Shown here: positions 33,658 to 38,333 of the stretch, piece after piece
Layout of the letters: every line of letters starts with the position of its first letter
How positions within the stretch are numbered: the stretch's first letter is position 1
Assembly: GCA_017940895.1 (NCBI GenBank)
Contig: JAGAXM010000025.1
Coordinates: 1 to 38,333 of the forward strand
Length of the DNA stretch: 38,333 bases
Source of the DNA: Clostridiales bacterium
GTDB taxonomy: Bacteria; Bacillota; Clostridia; Saccharofermentanales; Saccharofermentanaceae
Direction: 5' to 3'
Position numbers and translations under genes: made by a program
The notes under the pieces: model-generated
What the model was told of the DNA's origin: nothing
Database searches by the model: none
The model's input: the letters and a program-made list of their open reading frames with translations, nothing else

Positions 33658-33804
33658 ATGAAAAAGAGAGACAATGACAACAACATTAAAGTTAAGTTAA
33701 CTATTGACACAAAGGGTTTAGATTCTGAGTCAAAAAAAGCACTTCGCAAGTTCTTTTCTGGGGATAATGATAGTCCTGCATCAAAGACTGTAAAGCCTAG
33801 TTAA
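33658..33804 (+). CDS. 48-residue charged peptide
   Basis: A short gene opposite in direction to its neighbours. TTTGGAGGT six bases before ATG 33658 is a strong ribosome binding site, and a good terminator follows the stop. The product starts MKKRDNDNNIKVKLTIDTKG and ends SKTVKPS, with the middle LDSESKKALRKFFSGDNDSP. It is highly charged, without signal, cysteine or membrane segment. I recognise no family. The intact translation signal and terminator argue that it is real and expressed. Confidence 0.65.
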   Translation: MKKRDNDNNIKVKLTIDTKGLDSESKKALRKFFSGDNDSPASKTVKPS

Positions 33805-33827
33805 TTAACTTAACTATACAAGGTTCG

Positions 33828-33862
33828 AAGCCCTTCTTGGCCATTCGTCCAAGAAGGGTTTA
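33828..33862 (+). terminator. Rho-independent terminator of the plus-strand unit
   Basis: CCCTTCTTGG (33831-33840) and CCAAGAAGGG (33849-33858) pair perfectly across an eight-base loop, extended by A-T pairs at 33828-33829 and 33860-33861, and are followed by TTTATTGTG. It ends the unit carrying the 48-residue peptide. Confidence 0.8.
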
Positions 33863-33886
33863 TTGTGACTCATATTATTATAGTTT

Positions 33887-34579
33887 TCATTCATTCTTAG
33901 GAAACGCTTCGTTCAAATAGTCCCGTAGTTCCATGATCATTTTGCAAGCTTTTTTATAATCTTTGCTTACCGCCTGCTGCGTTATACCGAGTTCCTTGGC
34001 AACCTCTTTCTGCTTCTTGCCTTCGCTCTCGATGAGAACGTATACCCGCCACAGAGTCGGATGCATATTGGAACTTACATAATCGAAGACTGCCTGCCTA
34101 CGCTGTCGGTGCAACGTCTCAGTTATATCGGCAAAAAAGTCAGGAGTATATGAAAGCGGTGGAATAGCCTCGGCTATATCACTGTAAGAAAACTCCACAT
34201 GGTCGTTCCTGATTTTTTCCCGATTACGTATAATGCGGTCACTACCTTCGATAAGCAGGCGAATATACCATTCGGCACTCATATACACTTCGTAAGGAAT
34301 TTGAATTGCAGATTGCGGAATCAAACCTTCCCATAAGGGGTGATACTCTGTTCCGCGCCCGTATATCTCGCCCAAATGAAATACAGTAAAAAGTTCATCT
34401 TCCTCGTACAGTACGTATCCACTACGAAATACTCGAAGCCTGACCGATATGGAATCTGAACCGAGAGTCGTCTCCATACTTGCGATTACCGGCTCTCCTC
34501 TCGCCAGAAGCTGTCTTCTACCAATCTGGCGCTTCCCCTTACTACCTGTTACCTTCGAATAGAGTTCTGCCAAAGTCAT
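33887..34579 (-). CDS. Regulator with a sigma-region-4-like helix-turn-helix
   Basis: A 230-residue protein; the ATG at 34579 follows GGAAGGGTGG at six bases. A GTG at 34609 in the same frame has no ribosome binding site. The C-terminal 60 residues hold a helix-turn-helix of the sigma-70 region 4 / LuxR kind: YVLIESEGKKQKEVAKELGI, then TQQAVSKDYKKACKMIMELR. The N-terminal 150 residues (VRLRVFRSGYVLYEEDELFT; YEVYMSAEWYIRLLIEGSDR) match no family that I know. It may control element genes such as the par or transfer operons. Its mRNA leader can fold so as to hide the ribosome binding site. Confidence 0.65.
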   Translation of the reverse strand: MTLAELYSKVTGSKGKRQIGRRQLLARGEPVIASMETTLGSDSISVRLRVFRSGYVLYEEDELFTVFHLGEIYGRGTEYHPLWEGLIPQSAIQIPYEVYMSAEWYIRLLIEGSDRIIRNREKIRNDHVEFSYSDIAEAIPPLSYTPDFFADITETLHRQRRQAVFDYVSSNMHPTLWRVYVLIESEGKKQKEVAKELGITQQAVSKDYKKACKMIMELRDYLNEAFPKNE

Positions 34580-34582
34580 TTT

Positions 34583-34679
34583 CGACCACCCTTCCGCAGG
34601 TGGTCGCACTAACTATCTTGGCATTGGAAATAGAGGTTACTGACACACCCGCTTTTTTTCTTCAGGTGTCTCAACCTCT
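34583..34679 (-). promoter_or_regulatory. Two leader hairpins, one enclosing the ribosome binding site
   Basis: On the minus strand CGACCACC / GGTGGTCG (34606-34599 and 34590-34583) forms an 8-bp stem whose loop and 3' arm contain the ribosome binding sequence GGAAGGGTGG, three bases before the ATG at 34579. Further upstream AGAGGTT / AACCTCT (34632-34638 and 34673-34679), with inner ACACC/GGTGT pairing, makes a longer interrupted stem. TATAAT on the minus strand at 34693-34688 is a possible -10 box, but no -35 was found. Confidence 0.5.
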
Positions 34680-34776
34680 TACTTACAATTATAAATGTCC
34701 CGCCCTAAAGGACGGTCACGCGTTCTTACTTATCACACGATTTTCAGGAAATAATACAACCGGCAATTATTACAAA

Positions 34777-34826
34777 CAAAAAAAAACGATAAAACTTTCA
34801 TCGCCCCATGGACAATAGTTTTATCG
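34777..34826 (-). terminator. Terminator after the gene at 34852-35343
   Basis: CGATAAAACT (34787-34796) and AGTTTTATCG (34817-34826) form a perfect 10-bp stem with a 20-base loop. On the minus strand a run of nine or more T follows. The AT-rich stem and long loop are unusual, but the T-run is strong. Confidence 0.7.
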
Positions 34827-34851
34827 GATAATCAGCGGTAACGCCGAGTTA

Positions 34852-35343
34852 TTACTCATTCAAACGTTGCTTCTTTCGTTCTTTATACCTAGCACATCTG
34901 ACTGCGTTCTTGCTCTTGTTCTCAAGATTATAGACTACATTACGGTAAGGAAGATTTATATTTACAGTAACAAGACTTACATCTAGTTCATCGGCTATCC
35001 GCTTCGAAGCCTGATCTGCCGTTAGTCTATACTTATGAGATGTATATCTTTTATAGAGTTTCCCTATTTCTCTGCTCCGCTCGGTCGACCAACAGCCACC
35101 CGTAATGAGAATCTTACGTATCTTCGAGCTCGACAACTTGATCCCCATCGCTACAAGTTCATCTTGAAAAACAATCAGGCTCTTATGCTCTGCTACCTGT
35201 CCGGGCCTCCAGTCCGCTCCGAGTTCACGAGACTCTTCTCCTGCAGCAGGAGGTTTACAGTTCTCAATGCGATCATCGTAAACGTCGTCGTAGAGCTTAC
35301 ATATGTAATCGACATATTCTTTTGTTGGTCCCTGATACAGCAT
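34852..35343 (-). CDS. Putative DNA-binding regulator, family not recognised
   Basis: A 163-residue protein if it starts at ATG 35343. That start is favoured because GAGGT stands just upstream and a near-consensus promoter (35362-35390) lies inside the longer frame that reaches GTG 35397. The C-terminal half (WSTERSREIGKLYKRYTSHK, then LTADQASKRIADELDVSLVT, then VNINLPYRNVVYNLENKSKN) contains a helix-turn-helix-like segment and ends in a basic stretch (ARYKERKKQRLNE). Similar proteins accompany clostridial mobile elements, as far as I recall, without known function. It forms a single-gene unit with its own promoter and terminator. Confidence 0.6.
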   Translation of the reverse strand: MLYQGPTKEYVDYICKLYDDVYDDRIENCKPPAAGEESRELGADWRPGQVAEHKSLIVFQDELVAMGIKLSSSKIRKILITGGCWSTERSREIGKLYKRYTSHKYRLTADQASKRIADELDVSLVTVNINLPYRNVVYNLENKSKNAVRCARYKERKKQRLNE

Positions 35344-35361
35344 AGCAATAACCTCGTCACT

Positions 35362-35390
35362 AGTATACTGTGTCTTATAACACAAGTCAA
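35362..35390 (-). promoter_or_regulatory. Near-consensus sigma-70 promoter with a dyad in the spacer
   Basis: On the minus strand TTGACT (35390-35385), a 17-bp spacer and TATACT (35367-35362). The spacer contains TGTGT / ACACA (35369-35373 and 35380-35384), a likely operator, perhaps for autoregulation. The predicted transcript start near 35355 leaves only about 10-14 bases before ATG 35343. Confidence 0.65.
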
Positions 35391-35411
35391 TTAACACATA
35401 GACAAGTTTTA

Positions 35412-35430
35412 GAGTCGGCTCCGCCGACTC
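35412..35430. terminator. Hairpin between the element and the nucleotidyltransferase gene
   Basis: GAGTCGG (35412-35418) and CCGACTC (35424-35430) form a GC-rich 7-bp stem with a five-base loop. It lies downstream of the nucleotidyltransferase gene on the minus strand. No T-run follows on either strand, so terminator activity is uncertain. Confidence 0.4.
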
Positions 35431-35467
35431 CTTACCACTCGATTGAGTTAGAATTATCGCTCAATGA

Positions 35468-36382
35468 TTATTCATTCTCTCTTTGCCAATCTCCCATAAG
35501 ATCCGAATATAGATCCTGCCTATAAACACCTGTTTCATGGAGTTTCTTAAAACTCTCAATCACACTCATCTTGTCTTCTTTATAGGTAACACCGAACCAC
35601 TGGTCGTTCGTGGGAAGAACAGCAAACTCAGTTCCGCACTTAAGCATTCCGTCTGCGATTATGGGAAGAAGATACTCATCTTTCATAGGATCTGTCATGT
35701 TGCTTATGAACGTCGAGAATCCTGTCTTAAGAATGTCGACAAACTCCAACGGATAGCACCAAAAATTCATCGACACGAGGCTATCCGGATCAAGCTTAAC
35801 GCCATTGGCAGAAACACCTTCGGAATTCTTCATTATATTCTTGGTCTCGGTAATTCCCACAAGCTTTCCGTCTTCAACTGAACATATGCCACGGGTAACC
35901 GTTCCGTTATCAGAAAGCGTGTTCTTAAGAACATATCCCACCAACGCATAGGAGCCAAGAGTCAAGAACTTTGAAGCCTTAACATAGCCGTCTTTACCAT
36001 AGTAATCATCGGCATTGATAACAGCGAAAGGTGAATCAATCTGATCAGCAGCACACAACACCGCATGACCTGTTCCCCAAGGTTTGGTACGACCTTCAGG
36101 AACCGAATCGACGAACATCGTTTTCTCTTGGAAAGCATAAGCGATTTCAATGTCCAAGGGAGCGCAAACCTTCTCAATCCTATCTCCTATTCTCTCACGA
36201 AAATCTGCTTCAATATCGTGACGAATGATGAATATGATCTTATTAAATCCCGCCTCTATGGCGTCGTGAATTGAATAATCAATAATCAACTCATCAGCGG
36301 GACCGACTGGTTCCAGTTGCTTAACACCACCTCCGTATCTTGAACCGATACCAGCTGCTAGAATAACCAATGCGTTCTTCAT
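35468..36382 (-). CDS. Sugar-phosphate nucleotidyltransferase
   Basis: A 304-residue NTP-transferase that would couple a nucleotide to a sugar phosphate. The N-terminal signature ALVILAAGIGSRYGGGVKQL is the nucleotide-binding loop. KPWGTGHAVLCAADQIDSPF and VINADDYYGKDGYVKASKFL carry the substrate and metal-binding Asp residues. Related enzymes make UDP-glucose, dTDP-glucose or mannose derivatives; the exact sugar cannot be told from the sequence. GAGGG precedes the ATG. It lies 11 bases after the UDP-glucose dehydrogenase gene, so the pair probably supplies nucleotide sugars for a surface polysaccharide. It appears to be outside the conjugative element. Confidence 0.85.
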   Translation of the reverse strand: MKNALVILAAGIGSRYGGGVKQLEPVGPADELIIDYSIHDAIEAGFNKIIFIIRHDIEADFRERIGDRIEKVCAPLDIEIAYAFQEKTMFVDSVPEGRTKPWGTGHAVLCAADQIDSPFAVINADDYYGKDGYVKASKFLTLGSYALVGYVLKNTLSDNGTVTRGICSVEDGKLVGITETKNIMKNSEGVSANGVKLDPDSLVSMNFWCYPLEFVDILKTGFSTFISNMTDPMKDEYLLPIIADGMLKCGTEFAVLPTNDQWFGVTYKEDKMSVIESFKKLHETGVYRQDLYSDLMGDWQRENE

Positions 36383-36393
36383 ATAACCCTCAA

Positions 36394-37650
36394 TTAATCT
36401 CTTCTGAAGAGATCTCTGGTATACACTTTCTGCTCGACATCATCAAGCACACTATCATAACGGTTGGCAATAATACACCCGCACATCTGCTTGAACTTCT
36501 CGAGGTCGTTCACAACAACAGATCCGAAGAATGTAGATCCGTCCTCCAGCGTCGGCTCATAGATAACTACTGTGGCGCCCTTCGCTTTTATACGCTTCAT
36601 GACTCCCTGTATAGAAGACTGGCGGAAGTTATCTGAATTAGACTTCATCGTAAGACGATATACGCCTACTACTACCTCACGCTGATGACTCTCCTTGGCA
36701 GAAGAATACCCCTCGCTGTTGCCATAAGCACCGGCAATATCCAATACACGGTCAGCTATAAAGTCCTTACGAGTACGGTTACTCTCGACTATTGCCTCTA
36801 TAAGATTCTCCGGTACATCCTGGTAATTAGCCAACAACTGCTTCGTATCCTTCGGCAGACAGTATCCGCCGTAACCGAACGAAGGATTATTATAGTAATC
36901 GCCCACACGGGGATCAAGACACACGCCCTTGATGATATCTGCCGTATTGAGGCCCTTAACTTCTGCATAAGTATCAAGCTCATTAAAGTACGACACACGA
37001 AGTGCAAGATAAGTGTTAACAAACAACTTCGTTGCCTCTGCTTCTGTGGTCCCCATAAAGAGCACAGGAACATCTTCCTTGACAGCACCCTCTTTAAGAA
37101 GCTTCGCGAAAAGCTCCGCCTTCTCCTTATTAGCCTCATCACTTCCGACAATGATACGTGAAGGATAAAGATTATCGTAAAGAGCCTTACTCTCTCTTAA
37201 GAACTCAGGGCTGAATATGATGTTATCCATTCCGAGCTTCTCACGCACATGCATTGTGTACCCTACAGGGATCGTAGACTTTATAACGACAGTCGGCTTA
37301 AACTCACGGTCAGCCGTTGTTTCCTTGATTAGACTCAATACTGACTCAACAGCAGAACAATCAAAGAAGTTAGTCTTAGGATCGTAGTTAGTAGGAGCCG
37401 CTACGATAATGAAATCTGCATCCTTATATGCAGAAGCACCATCTGTTGTCGCCTTCAGAGATAACTTGCGTTCCTCATGCTCCGCCATATACTTCTCTAT
37501 ATATTCATCCTGGATAGGACTTACCCAATTATTGATCTTCTCTACCTTCTCCGGAATGATGTCCACTGCGGTAACATCATTATGCTGTGACAAAAGCACA
37601 GCAAGCGAAAGTCCTACATATCCGGTTCCTGCAACTGTAATATAATTCAT
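36394..37650 (-). CDS. ugd: UDP-glucose 6-dehydrogenase
   Basis: A 418-residue enzyme that oxidises UDP-glucose to UDP-glucuronate with two NAD. The ATG at 37650 is preceded by AGGAGAGAATTA; a longer frame to 37704 has no such site. The Rossmann motif is [16 protein letters not shown]. The family segment [20 protein letters not shown] and the catalytic-cysteine segment [17 protein letters not shown] (Cys264) are intact, and the C-terminal domain is present ([20 protein letters not shown]). Length is normal. With the following nucleotidyltransferase it probably feeds capsule or exopolysaccharide synthesis. Confidence 0.93.
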   Translation of the reverse strand: MNYITVAGTGYVGLSLAVLLSQHNDVTAVDIIPEKVEKINNWVSPIQDEYIEKYMAEHEERKLSLKATTDGASAYKDADFIIVAAPTNYDPKTNFFDCSAVESVLSLIKETTADREFKPTVVIKSTIPVGYTMHVREKLGMDNIIFSPEFLRESKALYDNLYPSRIIVGSDEANKEKAELFAKLLKEGAVKEDVPVLFMGTTEAEATKLFVNTYLALRVSYFNELDTYAEVKGLNTADIIKGVCLDPRVGDYYNNPSFGYGGYCLPKDTKQLLANYQDVPENLIEAIVESNRTRKDFIADRVLDIAGAYGNSEGYSSAKESHQREVVVGVYRLTMKSNSDNFRQSSIQGVMKRIKAKGATVVIYEPTLEDGSTFFGSVVVNDLEKFKQMCGCIIANRYDSVLDDVEQKVYTRDLFRRD

Positions 37651-37672
37651 TAATTCTCTCCTATAACACTGC

Positions 37673-37709
37673 ATTATATGATTATATACAAATTTGATTA
37701 GCACACTAA
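37673..37709 (-). promoter_or_regulatory. Possible promoter of the UDP-glucose dehydrogenase gene
   Basis: Two overlapping options exist on the minus strand: TATAAT at 37686-37681, with a poor -35 (TTAGTG, 37709-37704) at 17 bp, and another TATAAT at 37678-37673. The -10 boxes are perfect but the -35 boxes are weak. Confidence 0.35.
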
Positions 37710-37778
37710 CCGCATAATAACTCTACCGATAACTGAAACATAATAGTATATTATATCAACCAGCTATATCATAACCAT

Positions 37779-38193
37779 TCAAAGGAACAACTCATCCAAC
37801 TCATTAAGGAAACGATCTCCAACGGCAGGTTCAATCATTTTTATATAATACGCCTTACCATACATATATTCTCGAAAATTAACTGACTTTACATTATATG
37901 AAAGCAAAGAAGGAATTCTTTCATCTGTGTTTTTAACCATACTATGAATCAGATGATTCTTAACACCAAGTCTTTTACAATAGTATATTTCTTGTCTGAG
38001 TTTCTTTTTATATTTAAGAGGAATCTTCACTTTATCTGTTACAACCAAACCCGTCACTTTCTTCTGATGTTTTTCTCGCATATAGTGAGTCTTATTATCA
38101 TTGATTGAGAATTCACTTCTACCAATAATTGACTTTATTTCCTCAATATGAACGCTTAACTCTTGATCACCAGAAATCGTTATATCATCTGCA
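37779..38193 (-). pseudogene. C-terminal remnant of a retron-type reverse transcriptase
   Basis: The frame opens at the catalytic YADD box (now HADDITISGDQELSVHIEEI) and continues RSEFSINDNKTHYMREKHQK, KVTGLVVTDKVKIPLKYKKK, and LRQEIYYCKRLGV, ending FREYMYGKAYYIKMIEPAVG and FLNELDELFL. This is reverse transcriptase motif 5 onward plus the thumb. VTG, followed by LVV, is the hallmark of retron reverse transcriptases, whose C-terminal region binds the msr RNA. Everything before the YADD tyrosine is missing. The tyrosine codon is cut so that only its last base (T) remains, consistent with insertion of foreign DNA at 38193/38194. The gene must be inactive. Any msr-msd RNA gene would lie beyond the insertion. 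Confidence 0.75.
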
Positions 38194-38333
38194 TGATTCT
38201 TTCGCCGCTTGAGTACCACCAATTCGCGTTTGAGCACCGCCGTTTCGCGACATCAGTACCGATGACATAAAAATATCGTTTCACGAATGAGTACCGCCTC
38301 TTAAACTTATAACATCCTGCCAAGCAGGAAATA
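38194..38333. mobile_element. Probable end of an insertion sequence with four 21-bp repeats
   Basis: The segment beginning TGATTCTTTCGCC abuts the broken reverse transcriptase. It holds four direct repeats of consensus TTCGCGNNTGAGTACCGCC at 38200-38220, 38221-38241, 38242-38262 and 38278-38298, the first three in tandem and the last after a 15-base gap. A terminal TG and several internal repeats are features of IS21-family ends, which is the favoured reading. No transposase is in the window. TCCTGC / GCAGGA (38315-38320 and 38324-38329) forms a small hairpin near the edge. Confidence 0.5.

Noticed and set aside
35592..35612. ACCACTGGTCG, sharing the core of the parB palindrome
   Set aside because: It lies in the nucleotidyltransferase coding sequence, its arms are imperfect, and it is explained by the encoded residues NDQWFG.
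38200..38298. Regular short repeats considered as a CRISPR array
   Set aside because: The repeats are tandem without unique spacers, diverge from each other and have no cas genes nearby; an insertion-sequence end fits better.
1..38333. tRNA, rRNA, antibiotic-resistance or toxin-antitoxin genes
   Set aside because: None could be recognised on either strand. The small genes present show no toxin-antitoxin pairing.

Overview
The window looks like DNA from a Clostridia-type Bacillota, probably a gut or rumen anaerobe of the Lachnospiraceae kind. The grounds are AGGAGG-type ribosome binding sites, a Tn1549/CTn-like transfer gene order, a class B sortase with an SpaA/Cna-B adhesin, and DUF6870-like and DUF5688-like accessory proteins. 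This is inference from gene content; no rRNA or tRNA gene is present to fix the taxonomy. Nearly all of it (about 3.2 to 35.3 kb) reads as one integrative conjugative element transcribed from right to left on the minus strand.

Left flank (1-3200): the 3' end of an XRE regulator, an AT-rich gap, then a divergent pair formed by an XRE repressor and a serine recombinase. Three copies of a 14-bp operator-like motif lie between them. The recombinase lacks a zinc ribbon and is fused in frame to an AT-hook-bearing C-terminal half that has its own ribosome binding site.

Recombination module (3244-10198): a minus-strand operon runs from a DUF6870-like gene through three full-length large serine recombinases and a fourth, half-length recombinase-like protein whose catalytic residues are replaced, and ends in a small unknown gene. 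A good sigma-70 promoter framed by an inverted repeat drives it. A separate small gene with its own promoter and terminator follows.

Transfer module (10234-22182), in transcription order: Toprim/DUF3991 protein, lipoprotein, an inverted-repeat-rich intergenic region that is the best oriT candidate, MobC, MobP-type relaxase, PcfB, VirD4 coupling ATPase, VirB2/Maff2-like pilin, VirB6-like channel protein, PrgI/VirB3-like protein, VirB4 ATPase and a membrane-anchored lysozyme (VirB1-like). Together these form a Gram-positive type IV secretion system.

Accessory and surface module (22253-30822): small unknown proteins, a DUF5688-like protein, a class B sortase overlapping the gene of a 1,320-residue SpaA/VaFE-type adhesin, a secreted Glu/Thr-rich protein, and a secreted DUF4214 plus CAP protein. 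The likely role is surface display that helps mating contact.

Maintenance and control module (30902-35390): a conserved small protein, ParB and ParA, a structured leader, a short plus-strand unit with a probable decayed reading frame and a 48-residue peptide, a sigma-region-4-like regulator whose ribosome binding site lies in a hairpin, and a putative regulator with a near-consensus promoter. A 27-bp perfect palindrome inside parB is a strong candidate parS.

Right flank (35468-38333): a sugar-phosphate nucleotidyltransferase and a UDP-glucose 6-dehydrogenase, probably chromosomal surface-polysaccharide genes. They are followed by the C-terminal remnant of a retron-type reverse transcriptase cut at its YADD motif by what looks like the repeat-bearing end of an insertion sequence. 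Element attachment sites could not be identified.
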